NCBI GenBank assembly: GCA_001603055.1
Contig: LVAZ01000227.1
Span: forward strand, 1-7,503
Length of the DNA stretch: 7,503 nucleotides
Source of the DNA: Victivallales bacterium Lenti_02
GTDB taxonomy: Bacteria; Verrucomicrobiota; Lentisphaeria; Oligosphaerales; Lenti-02
Direction: 5' to 3'
The notes beneath the pieces are model-generated. The model saw nothing but the letters and a program-made list of their open reading frames with translations, was not told where the DNA came from and made no database searches. Of this stretch, positions 1 to 6,436 are shown in pieces; the stretch's first letter is position 1; every line of letters begins with the position of its first letter. The translations under genes were made by a program, and so were the position numbers.

Positions 1-169
1 AAGAGGGGAGATAAAACGGAAACGGAATGACTGGGATGCCCTCGGCAAGGAACGGCGGGCTTGGATAGCTCAAACCGTTCCGCAGAACACGAAGAACGGG
101 AAGAAAACAGAATGCAGGGGCGAGGCTTGCCCTCGCCCGGCCCCCCATATCGTTCGGCGCAGCAGGAAG
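1..169. other. Intergenic DNA, no supported gene
   Basis: I see no convincing gene here. A plus-strand frame is open from base 2 to a TAA at 290-292. Its second half runs through the repeat element starting near 170, and its first half is low-complexity, Lys/Arg/Asn-rich sequence with no recognisable motif, so I do not call it. Two local inverted repeats are visible. One is GGAACGG at 49-55 with CCGTTCC at 75-81. The other is a tighter GC hairpin, GGGCGAGG at 118-125 with CCTCGCCC at 131-138 and a 5-nt loop. Read on the minus strand, the second is followed by a loosely T-rich stretch, so it could end transcripts from the large minus-strand transporter gene. It lies more than 300 bp past that gene's stop, which makes this weak. 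Confidence 0.4.
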
Positions 170-314
170 GGCACCGGGTTTTTTGTGCCAAGGGCACGCT
201 ACAATTATAGCCTGGGGCAATCGCCCCAGGTATGGCACGGACACCCGTATTTTCGCCCTGACGGGGCGAGATAACCGATGATTTTCCAACAACATGGAAC
301 CTGGTACGGCGATC
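170..314 (+). repeat. Palindromic repeat element, copy 1
   Basis: This is the fullest copy of an interspersed element seen three times in the window. It has three ordered small palindromes: GTGCC-aag-GGCAC (185-197), CCTGGGGC-aatc-GCCCCAGG (211-230) and CGCCC-tgacg-GGGCG (254-268). The third is followed by an A-rich gataacc tail and a block reading catggaacctggtacggcgat. The order, the spacing and the connecting text (such as ctacaattatagcctgggg) recur in the copies at 6205-6338 and, inverted, at 6341-6433. It lies between unannotated DNA and the 3' end of the minus-strand transporter gene. The modular palindromes and intergenic position resemble REP/BIME-type repeats mobilised by RAYT transposases. 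That link is inference, because no transposase is present here. Confidence 0.8.
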
Positions 315-412
315 AAATTTCCGCGCCCCTTGGACGGGTCCGGGAAGGCGACATCCACGGCAACGCGACGGTGCGGGATGCGGCCGGCAACAAATTCGAC
401 ATCCTTTCCCCC
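315..412 (+). other. Weak coding-like remnant
   Basis: A plus-strand frame runs from an ATG at 278 to a stop at 527-529. Its start lies inside the repeat element and its end overlaps the opposite-strand transporter gene, so it is probably not an intact gene. The middle part (about bases 326-402) translates to a fairly protein-like segment, LGRVREGDIHGN followed by ATVRDAAGNKFDIL. It resembles the G-x-V-x-x-G-x-I-x-(D/N)-x-x-G-N beta-strand motifs of some repeat proteins. It may be a fragment of a decayed gene or chance. No family is assigned. Confidence 0.15.
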
Positions 413-440
413 CAATCTGAAATCGCCAATCTGAAATCGG
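413..440. repeat. 14-bp tandem repeat, two units
   Basis: CAATCTGAAATCG plus one base is repeated directly at 413-426 and 427-440, with 13 of 14 positions identical. A partial third unit (gaaatagcgg) may follow. It ends 12 bp before the stop codon of the minus-strand transporter gene. Short AT-richer tandem units like this are common intergenic filler, and no function is inferred. Confidence 0.6.
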
Positions 441-452
441 AAATAGCGGGGC

Positions 453-2882
453 TCAGCCGGTGGTGGCGTCCTGGGGGTCCTCGGCGGCCCATTTGCCGAC
501 CCAGTGGAAGAGGAAGTAGATGCCGATGAGCAGGTCGGTGGTTTGTTCCGGACGGAGTTCGGCGGCCTGCTGGCGGAGGACGTTGAGGTAGGAGAGGCCG
601 ATGCCGAATTTGGGATCGCGCCAGACGAGCTGCTCGATCTGGGCGAGGCTGACTTCCTCCTCCTGGCTGAGTTCCCAGCGGAGGGTGGCGAGGGCCAGGG
701 CGAGGTCGAAGAGGGTGTGGGCGGCGGCGTCCAGCCGGTTGGCGAGCATGGCTTCCTCGATGCGTTCGGCGAGTTTCCGGAGGCGTTCGGCGTCTTCCTG
801 GCGGAGGGAGCGTCCGGCCGCCCGGCGAGTGCCCGCGCCGACGGCGCGGAGGAGGTCGGAGACTTCGCTGCCCGCCTGGCGCCGCTCGCGCATGAGCATG
901 GGGTAGAATTCGCCCGGCTCGCCGAGCAGGTCGGCCACGGCGACCGCCAGGGAGGTGCGGAGGGCGGGGTTGCGGGCTTCGCGCAGGCGGGGGAGAATCT
1001 GGTGGATCGCCGCCACTTCGCCGAGGCTGGCCAGGGCTTCGCTCGAGGCGGTGACCAGGCGCAGGTCCTCGCTGGAGCGGACCAGTTCGAGGAGACTGTC
1101 CACCGCCCGCTGGTCGCCGAGGGCGCCGAGGGTGCGGGCGCTTTCCTTGCGCACTTCGGAATCGGGGGATTCGAGGGTGCGCATGAGCGCGTCCACCGAG
1201 CGGGGGTCGCGGGCTTCGCGCAGGGCGCGGGCCACCTGCACCGCGAGGTCCGACTCGGGGTCTTCGAGGAGCTGGAGCAGGGCGTCCACGGCGGCGGGGC
1301 TGCCGATCCGGCCCAGGGCGCGGACCGCCTCCTCGCGGACGGCGGCGCTGGGGTCGTCGAGCTGCTCGATCAGTTCGCCGACCACATGGGAGGAGCCCCG
1401 CCGTCCCAGTCGGCGCACGGCCCGGGCGCGGGACTGCCAGGTGCAGGATTCGCCGAGGGCGACCAGGCTCTGGACCAGGCCGAAGGCGCGGAAGGGGTTG
1501 CCCGCCAGGGCGCTGGTGGGGAGGTTGCCGTGCCGGGGTTTGGTGCGGGCGAGCAGGGGCAGGGCCACCAGCCAGCTTACCGCCATGTGGGCGAGCACCA
1601 GCAGGTGGTAGCCTTCGAGGGGCAGGCCGGCCAGAGTCCGCCCGAAGGAGCGGTCGAGGCACAGGTCCATCACCCAGCCGCCCACCACCGGGCCCAGGGC
1701 ACCCACCGCGCCGACCAGGGTCCAGTGGATGGCCATGGCCAGAGTCCGGCCCTCCTTGCGGGTGACGGCGCTGGCGAGCACCAACTGGGAGAGGGGGACG
1801 CCCGTGTAGAGGGCGCCCGAGACGACGCTCATCAGGCAGATTTGCAGGATGGCTGCAGGCAGCTCGACCTGGCCCACGAAGGGCACGGGGAAGGTGGCCG
1901 TGCCCGTCGTCAGCAACAGCCATTGCAGGGCGAAGAGCGGGGCCACCAGCAGAATGCCGAGGGCGAAGGTGCGCTCGCCCACATGGTCCATCATCTTGCC
2001 CCAGAGCGGGCTGGCGATGACCGTGCCGAGCGAGCCGCAGACGGTGAAGATGGCCAGGTGGGTGTAGCTGGCGTCGAAGGTCCGGCGCAGATAGATGAAG
2101 CCGAAGGAGCCGACCAACCCCAGGCCGAAGCTCCAGACGCCGAAGGCGAGGGTGAGCCAGAGGAAGTCCTTGTCCTCGAATGGCTTGGCGAGCCGTTCCC
2201 AGATGCTTTCGCCGAGTTTGGGATGAGGCGTTTTGGGCTCGGGAATCAGCGAGTGGATGAGGATGTCGGCCGTGCCGAGCACGGCGGCGATGGTGAAGAG
2301 CAGGCCGAAGCCGAGGAAACCCGAGCCGCCTGCCCGCGGCCCGGAAAAGCGGTCGAGAATCCAGCCGCCCAGGCCCATCGCCAGGAGGAAGGCCGCCTGG
2401 GTCACGCTCTGGCGGCGGGCCCAGAACTGGTTGCGCTGCTTTTCCGGGATCAGGTCCGCCATCCAGCTATGCCAGGAGGCGGCGCTGGCGTTTGCCAGGA
2501 GGGAGCTGGTGGCGATGAGCGCCAGCATGAGCCAGCCCGCCTTCGCCCCCGAGAAGAACAGCGGAATCAGGGGGGGGAGAAACCAGACCAGGCGATGCAG
2601 GCTGGCCACGGTCACCCAATAGCGCTTGCGGTTGGCGAGGTGTTCGGCCATCAGGGCCGAGGGAACCTGCATGGTCATCGCCAGCCACTGCACCGTGACC
2701 ACCATGCCGATGGCCACGGACGAGGCGCCGAGCCGTTCCATGAACATGGTCACCGGCATGCTCAGCGCCAGGGCGAACCACATCATCCCCAGGCCGCCCG
2801 CCACCATGTTGATGCGCAGCCCCGAGCGAATGTCGCTCGCGGTGATGGGACGCCCCTTGGTGTCCGTCATGGTGGTCGTCAC
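453..2882 (-). CDS. MFS transporter fused to HEAT repeats
   Basis: This encodes an inner-membrane major-facilitator transporter of about 809 residues, nearly twice the usual 400-450. Residues about 20-447 hold some twelve hydrophobic segments with MFS loop signatures: LANRKRYW near 82-89 and GKMMDHVGERT near 295-305 (the motif-A-like loop between the two halves). Residues about 483-665 are helical pairs of HEAT/PBS-lyase type with a period near 31, for example PSAAVREEAVRALGRIG and PDSEVRKESARTLGALG, each followed by a D-ALLQLL-like second helix. Residues about 690-809 are helical, charged and unassigned, ending in a hydrophobic LLIGIYFLFHWVGKW segment. Substrate is unknown. The HEAT part is presumably a cytoplasmic protein-binding or regulatory scaffold (inference). 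I chose the GTG at 2882 because GGAG (2890-2893) lies 7 nt upstream. The ATG at 2870 (805 residues) is the alternative but has no ribosome site at proper distance. It is transcribed divergently from the NYN gene. Confidence 0.9.
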   Translation of the reverse strand: MTTTMTDTKGRPITASDIRSGLRINMVAGGLGMMWFALALSMPVTMFMERLGASSVAIGMVVTVQWLAMTMQVPSALMAEHLANRKRYWVTVASLHRLVWFLPPLIPLFFSGAKAGWLMLALIATSSLLANASAASWHSWMADLIPEKQRNQFWARRQSVTQAAFLLAMGLGGWILDRFSGPRAGGSGFLGFGLLFTIAAVLGTADILIHSLIPEPKTPHPKLGESIWERLAKPFEDKDFLWLTLAFGVWSFGLGLVGSFGFIYLRRTFDASYTHLAIFTVCGSLGTVIASPLWGKMMDHVGERTFALGILLVAPLFALQWLLLTTGTATFPVPFVGQVELPAAILQICLMSVVSGALYTGVPLSQLVLASAVTRKEGRTLAMAIHWTLVGAVGALGPVVGGWVMDLCLDRSFGRTLAGLPLEGYHLLVLAHMAVSWLVALPLLARTKPRHGNLPTSALAGNPFRAFGLVQSLVALGESCTWQSRARAVRRLGRRGSSHVVGELIEQLDDPSAAVREEAVRALGRIGSPAAVDALLQLLEDPESDLAVQVARALREARDPRSVDALMRTLESPDSEVRKESARTLGALGDQRAVDSLLELVRSSEDLRLVTASSEALASLGEVAAIHQILPRLREARNPALRTSLAVAVADLLGEPGEFYPMLMRERRQAGSEVSDLLRAVGAGTRRAAGRSLRQEDAERLRKLAERIEEAMLANRLDAAAHTLFDLALALATLRWELSQEEEVSLAQIEQLVWRDPKFGIGLSYLNVLRQQAAELRPEQTTDLLIGIYFLFHWVGKWAAEDPQDATTG

Positions 2883-3049
2883 AAGCAATCTCCGACTACG
2901 GTTTCGCGGTTCGTGTGCGCAACAAAAGGCGCGGAATATACCCCGTCGCTCCGGAAACGCTCCCGGTCATGGGGGCATCCACGCCAATCCATGTTACCTT
3001 AAGGGCATTGCAGCCACTATGCCACCTCTCTCCATCGGAAGAAACCGCC
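2883..3049. promoter_or_regulatory. Divergent intergenic region
   Basis: These 167 bp lie between the divergently transcribed transporter and NYN genes, so they should carry both promoters. On the minus strand a TATATT (2940-2935) could serve as a -10, but I see no good -35 at 16-18 bp. On the plus strand no clear sigma70 pair is visible. TTACCT near 2994 with TATGCC near 3018 is at best marginal. The clear ribosome sites at its edges are GGAG for the transporter (2893-2890) and GGAAG for the NYN gene (3037-3041). Confidence 0.45.
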
Positions 3050-3799
3050 ATGGCCAACGGAACCGACCACCAGATGCGTCTGGCCGTCCTGATCGACGCC
3101 GACAACGCGCGCCCGACCATCACCGAACCCCTGCTGGCGGAAATCGCCAAGTACGGGGTCGCCAGCGTCAAACGCATCTACGGCGACTGGACCACGCCGA
3201 ATCTCGGCGGCTGGAAGCCCGCCCTCCTCGAACACTCGATCATCCCCGTCCAGCAATTCCGCTACACGGTGGGGAAGAACGCCACCGACAGCGCCATGAT
3301 CATCGACGCCATGGACCTGCTCTACACCGGCCGGTTCGAGGGTTTCTGCCTGGTGTCGAGCGACAGCGACTTCACCCGCCTGGCCTCGCGCATCCGCGAG
3401 CAGGGCGTGCTGGTCTACGGCTTCGGCGAGCAGAAGACCCCCAAGCCCTTCGTCTCCGCCTGCCACAAGTTCATCTTCACCGAGGTGCTGATGGAGGAGA
3501 CGCGGGCGGCGGACGAGCCGAAGCGGAAGCCGGTGCTCGATCTGCGGCGGGACGCCAAGCTGGTGAATCTGTTCCGCACGGCGATGGAGGCGGCCTCCGA
3601 CGAGAGCGGCTGGGCCCAGCTCGGCGCCGTGGGCAGCAACATCATGAAGCAGGCCCCCGAGTTCGACCCCCGCAACTACGGGTTCAAGAAACTCGGCGAG
3701 CTGGTCCAGGCCGTCAAACTTTTCGAGGTGGACGAGCGCCTGCAGGACGACGGCAAGGGCCGTTCGATTTATATTCGCGACCGTCGCAAACACGCCTGA
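3050..3799 (+). CDS. NYN-domain putative RNase with C-terminal LOTUS/OST-HTH domain
   Basis: This 249-residue protein belongs to the LabA/DUF88-type NYN family, PIN-like metal-dependent ribonuclease folds. Residues about 9-147 form the NYN domain. They carry the acidic residues expected of the active site: D16 and D18 in VLIDADN, D80 in KNATDSAMIIDAMDLL, and D105/D107 in VSSDSDF. After a charged linker, residues about 165-245 fit a LOTUS/OST-HTH domain, with GWAQLGAVGSNIMKQ, then FDPRNYGFKKLGELV and a terminal IYIR strand. LOTUS domains bind RNA or protein partners, so an RNA-cleaving or RNA-processing role is likely, but the target is unknown. The ATG at 3050 follows GGAAG by 8 nt. The frame stays open upstream to 2915, but that extension lacks domain character. 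It is the first gene of a four-gene same-strand run. Confidence 0.9.
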   Translation: MANGTDHQMRLAVLIDADNARPTITEPLLAEIAKYGVASVKRIYGDWTTPNLGGWKPALLEHSIIPVQQFRYTVGKNATDSAMIIDAMDLLYTGRFEGFCLVSSDSDFTRLASRIREQGVLVYGFGEQKTPKPFVSACHKFIFTEVLMEETRAADEPKRKPVLDLRRDAKLVNLFRTAMEAASDESGWAQLGAVGSNIMKQAPEFDPRNYGFKKLGELVQAVKLFEVDERLQDDGKGRSIYIRDRRKHA

Positions 3800-3832
3800 T
3801 TTCCCGTTCCCCAGCCCATTGAGGAGTATGCC

Positions 3833-4645
3833 ATGCGCTCGATCCTGTTCTCGAAGATGCTGAAGGACCGCACCCCCGGACAACTGGCCGAACTGGCCGA
3901 GGGCTGGGGCCTGGGCGGCTACGATCTCTGCGTCCGTCCCGGCTATGCCGTGAATCCCGACAACGCGGCCGAGGTGCTGCCCGGCGTGGTGGCCGATTTC
4001 CGCGCGCGCGGGCTCGACATTCCCATGGTCACCGGCAACTTCGACTTGCTCGAACCGGAGCATCCCACCGCCCTGCCGCTGCTCCAGGCCATGGACAAGG
4101 CGGACGTGCGCCTGCTCAAGCTCGGCTATTTCCCCTTCAAGCCCGGCGAGCATCACTACCAGACCGAGGTCCGCCGCGTCCGCGCCGTCTTCGAGCGCTG
4201 GTGCCCGCTGGCCCAGAAGTACGGGGTGAAAATCTGCTACCACACCCACAGCAACAAGTGCATGGGCCTCAACGGCGCGGCCATGTTCCAGTTGCTCGAA
4301 GGGTTCGATCCGGCCCTGATCGGGGCCTATGTCGATCCCGCCCATCTGGTGGTCGAGGGCGAGGATTTCGCCACCGCCGTCGCCATGATCCGCCCCTGGC
4401 TGAGCATCGTCGCGGTGAAGGACGTGGACCTGGTCCGGGTCGAGAAGAACGGGCACGGCTCGGTGCGCCGGGACTGGGTCGAGGCCGGCTTGGGCTGCGT
4501 GGACTGGACCAACGTCTTCGAGGTGCTCGGCAAAGTCGGCTACGACGGCCCCGTCTCGATCCACTGCGAGTTCAAGGTGGCCGAGGACCAGTTCCTCGCT
4601 GCCGTCGCCCGCGAGATCGCCTTCTTCAACCGCTTCGTCCACTAG
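3833..4645 (+). CDS. Sugar phosphate isomerase/epimerase (TIM barrel)
   Basis: This 270-residue protein belongs to the xylose-isomerase-like TIM-barrel superfamily (AP endonuclease 2 fold), of normal single-domain length. Plausible metal and substrate ligands sit where the family places them: H137, H139 and N141 in CYHTHSNK, D168 and H171 in YVDPAHLV, K196 in VAVKDVD, and E246 in IHCEF near the C-terminus. Members interconvert ketoses or inositols, or cleave sugar derivatives. The sequence alone does not fix the substrate, and no signal peptide is evident, so it is likely cytoplasmic. GAGGAG at 3821-3826 lies 6 nt before the ATG. It starts 33 bp after the NYN gene and ends 22 bp before the MraY-like gene, so all three are probably cotranscribed. 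A role in feeding cell-wall sugar metabolism is a guess from position only. Confidence 0.88.
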   Translation: MRSILFSKMLKDRTPGQLAELAEGWGLGGYDLCVRPGYAVNPDNAAEVLPGVVADFRARGLDIPMVTGNFDLLEPEHPTALPLLQAMDKADVRLLKLGYFPFKPGEHHYQTEVRRVRAVFERWCPLAQKYGVKICYHTHSNKCMGLNGAAMFQLLEGFDPALIGAYVDPAHLVVEGEDFATAVAMIRPWLSIVAVKDVDLVRVEKNGHGSVRRDWVEAGLGCVDWTNVFEVLGKVGYDGPVSIHCEFKVAEDQFLAAVAREIAFFNRFVH

Positions 4646-4667
4646 CAGGGAGGCGATTCGGACCATT

Positions 4668-5798
4668 ATGCTGCCCTTCCTCGCCGAGAGGCTCACCGCA
4701 TTCTTCGGACCGTTCCGCCTGCTGGGTTCCTATCTGGTTCTGCTCGGCATCGGGGCGGGAACGGCCGCCCTGGCCGTCTGGTTCCTGCTCCCCCGCCTCT
4801 GGCGGTATCTGCCTCGCGACCGGGGCAAGAAATGGGTGAAGCAGGGGGAGGAGGCCGAAGGCAAGCCCACCGGCGCGGGGGTGATCGTCGTCGCCTTGCT
4901 CATCCCGGTTCTGATTCTCGTGCTGCCCTTTGCCGTGATGCAATGGGAGGCGATCGGCTGTCTGTTCCTGGTCATGCTCACCGGCTATCTGGACGACGCC
5001 AGCGACCACCCCTGGAGCGAGACCCGCAAGGGCCTGCTCGATCTCGGGCTGGCCGTGATCACCGGCTTCGCCCTCTGCCAGGGGCGGCCGATGACCATCT
5101 GGCTGCCTCTGGTCAAGGGCACGCTGCCCAACGGCGGCATGGAAATCCCGGCCCTGGCCTTCGTGGCCATATCCGCGGTGGTGCTGTGGATTTCCATCAA
5201 CGCCACCAACTGCAGCGACGGCATCGACGGGCTGGCCGGGTCGCTCACCCTGCTCTCGCTGGCCAATCTTGGCGGTCTGCTCTACGTGGTGGTGGGGCAC
5301 AAGGTGGTGGCCGACTATCTGCTGCTGCCGCACAATCCCGACGGCGCGCGCTGGGCCATCCTGATCGCGGCCACCTCCGGCGCCTTCGCCGGGTATCTCT
5401 GGCACAACGCGAAACCGAGCGCGGTGCTGATGGGCGACGCGGGCTCGCGTTTTCTCGGCCTGCTGATCGGCGTGGCGGTGATGGCGGCGGGCAACCCGTT
5501 CCTCATCGTGGTCGTCGCCCCGATGATCCTGCTCAACGGCGCCAGCGGCCTGGGCAAGCTCGCCCTCCTGCGCATGATGCGGCGGCTCGGTTTCGACACC
5601 GCCCGCCGCGACGGCAACGACGACGACAGCCCCCCCCAGCACGTCGTCGTCCGCCTGCTCCACAGCGTGCGCTTCCCCATCCACGACCACTGCCGCCGCA
5701 ACCTGCAATGGTCCGACCCGCAGGTGCTGGTCCGCTTCATGCTCCTCCAGACCTTCCTCACCCCGCTGCTGCTCGTCCTCATGGTCAAGGTGCGCTGA
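4668..5798 (+). CDS. mraY: MraY-like phospho-N-acetylmuramoyl-pentapeptide transferase
   Basis: This 376-residue polytopic membrane protein belongs to the polyprenyl-phosphate N-acetylhexosamine-1-phosphate transferase superfamily. It most resembles MraY, which moves phospho-MurNAc-pentapeptide from UDP onto undecaprenyl phosphate to make lipid I at the inner face of the membrane. Family motifs appear in order: GKPTGAGVI (65-73), the aspartate pair GYLDD (D109, D110), NATNCSDGIDGLAG (178-191), WHNAKPSAVLMGDAGS (245-260, D257) and the late histidine motif RFPIHDHCRR (335-344). Canonical MraY usually has three consecutive histidines in that last motif. Here the middle one is Asp (D340). Length matches MraY. 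No mur, fts or dcw genes adjoin it, which is unusual for mraY, so a related glycan-lipid transferase remains possible. GGGAGG at 4648-4653 is a rather distant 14 nt from the ATG. The gene stops 3 bp before the HNH gene. Confidence 0.85.
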   Translation: MLPFLAERLTAFFGPFRLLGSYLVLLGIGAGTAALAVWFLLPRLWRYLPRDRGKKWVKQGEEAEGKPTGAGVIVVALLIPVLILVLPFAVMQWEAIGCLFLVMLTGYLDDASDHPWSETRKGLLDLGLAVITGFALCQGRPMTIWLPLVKGTLPNGGMEIPALAFVAISAVVLWISINATNCSDGIDGLAGSLTLLSLANLGGLLYVVVGHKVVADYLLLPHNPDGARWAILIAATSGAFAGYLWHNAKPSAVLMGDAGSRFLGLLIGVAVMAAGNPFLIVVVAPMILLNGASGLGKLALLRMMRRLGFDTARRDGNDDDSPPQHVVVRLLHSVRFPIHDHCRRNLQWSDPQVLVRFMLLQTFLTPLLLVLMVKVR

Positions 5799-5801
5799 AC
5801 C

Positions 5802-6134
5802 ATGCCCGACGGCGAACAACCCTTCGACGATTTTTTCATCTCCGCCGACGAGGACCATGTGCGCCGCGAGAAGGCCAAGGCCCGCGAGCTGCGCCAGTCG
5901 CAGTGGTGGAAAAATCAGCTCGGGCGCGGCCAGTGCCACTACTGCGGAGCCAGGGTGCCGCCCAAGGAACTGACCCTGGATCATGTGGTGCCCGTCGTGC
6001 GCGGCGGGCGCAGCACCCGCGCCAACGTGGTGCCCTGCTGCAAGGACTGCAACAGCAAGAAGAAGTACCTGCTCCCCAGCGAGTGGCAGGAGCATCTCCA
6101 GCGGCTGGCCGACCAGAGCCGGGGCAAGGCGTAG
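5802..6134 (+). CDS. Small HNH endonuclease
   Basis: This 110-residue protein is essentially a single HNH nuclease domain. Residues about 43-90 contain a zinc-binding pair of cysteine knuckles, CHYC (C45, C48) and CKDC (C80, C83). They flank the catalytic-type core LTLDHVVPVVRGG (D60, H61) and the Asn of TRANVV (N75). The N-terminal 40 residues are charged and helical. The compact form matches stand-alone HNH proteins of unknown target rather than a homing endonuclease or restriction subunit. It starts 3 bp after the mraY-like stop, so translation is probably coupled. AAGG at 5787-5790 is the nearest ribosome-site match. The TAG stop at 6132-6134 overlaps the first base pair of a 47-bp repeat. 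DNA nicking is expected from the fold. The substrate and any link to cell-wall synthesis are unknown. Confidence 0.88.
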   Translation: MPDGEQPFDDFFISADEDHVRREKAKARELRQSQWWKNQLGRGQCHYCGARVPPKELTLDHVVPVVRGGRSTRANVVPCCKDCNSKKKYLLPSEWQEHLQRLADQSRGKA

Positions 6135-6179
6135 GCGGAACACAAACATCCCCCGCCGGCGGAGCGCGGGCGGGGGATG
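6133..6179. repeat. 47-bp hairpin repeat, copy 1
   Basis: This matches 6437-6483 at 45 of 47 positions, in the same orientation. It has an aggcggaacacaaa leader followed by a perfect 11-bp stem, CATCCCCCGCC (6147-6157) with GGCGGGGGATG (6169-6179), and an 11-nt loop. It begins within the stop codon of the HNH gene, so it could act as a transcription terminator or mRNA 3'-end stabiliser. On the plus strand no T-run follows. On the minus strand a moderately T-rich tgtttgtgttc follows. The two copies differ only in the loop, which keeps the stem intact. Confidence 0.85.
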
Positions 6180-6204
6180 GGTGGGGGCGCAGATTGGCTG
6201 AAAA

Positions 6205-6338
6205 GGCACGAGGCTTTTGTGCCGGAGGCACTACGCAACCAAATCGCCCCAGGTCTGGCCCGGCACCACGTTTTTTCGCCCTGGGGGGGGCGAAATAACC
6301 AACGTGTTGCCCACGGCATGGAACCGGGTTCGGCGACC
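6205..6338 (+). repeat. Palindromic repeat element, copy 2
   Basis: This lines up with 170-314 over its length. It has GTGCC-gga-GGCAC (6219-6231), the right arm only of the CCTGGGGC/GCCCCAGG palindrome (cgccccagg, 6245-6253), CGCCC through GGGCG (6277-6292) with an 8-G run, gaaataacc, and a catggaaccgggttcggcgacc tail. The missing left arm of the second palindrome is a clear internal deletion of about 14 bp relative to copy 1. It lies head-on to copy 3, making a large imperfect inverted repeat between the HNH and prepilin genes. Confidence 0.8.
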
Positions 6339-6340
6339 GG

Positions 6341-6433
6341 TTTGTCCCGCCCCGTCAGGGCGGAAAATTCTATTCACTTCCCTACCTGGGGTTCGGCACC
6401 CCAGGCTATGATTGTACTGTGCCTCCGGCACAC
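6341..6433 (-). repeat. Palindromic repeat element, copy 3 (inverted)
   Basis: Read on the minus strand this repeats copy 1: GTGCC-gga-GGCAC (6431-6419), then agtacaatcatagcctgggg with CCTGGGG/CCCCAGG (6405-6385), then CGCCC-tgacg-GGGCG (6362-6348). The intact second palindrome and the tacaatcatag connector are closer to copy 1 than to its partner copy 2. It lacks the catggaacc tail, or shares that tail with copy 2. Its outer end is 4 bp from the second 47-bp hairpin repeat. Confidence 0.8.
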
Positions 6434-6436
6434 AGA

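Noticed and set aside
2..292. Plus-strand frame open from the window edge
   Set aside because: The second half translates repeat copy 1 and the first half shows no protein-like pattern.
313..1923. 536-codon minus-strand frame overlapping the transporter gene
   Set aside because: It is an Arg/Pro/Gly-rich shadow of the same strand in another frame, with no recognisable motif.
504..3002. 832-codon plus-strand open frame opposite the transporter gene
   Set aside because: Its product is dominated by Gly, Ala, Glu and His-Gln-Pro low-complexity stretches with no domain. It is the complement of a strongly supported MFS-HEAT gene in GC-rich DNA, where stop codons are scarce on the opposite strand.
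2915..3049. In-frame N-terminal extension of the NYN protein from an ATG at 2915
   Set aside because: It has no ribosome site, does not resemble the family N-terminus, and would consume nearly the whole divergent promoter region. GGAAG before 3050 fits better.
3017..4696. 559-codon minus-strand frame opposite the NYN and isomerase genes
   Set aside because: It spans two real, well-supported genes and has biased composition without domain content.
4626..6209. 527-codon minus-strand frame opposite the MraY-like and HNH genes
   Set aside because: The sense strand carries clear catalytic motifs of two families. This frame is His/Gln/Glu-rich and crosses the hairpin repeat.
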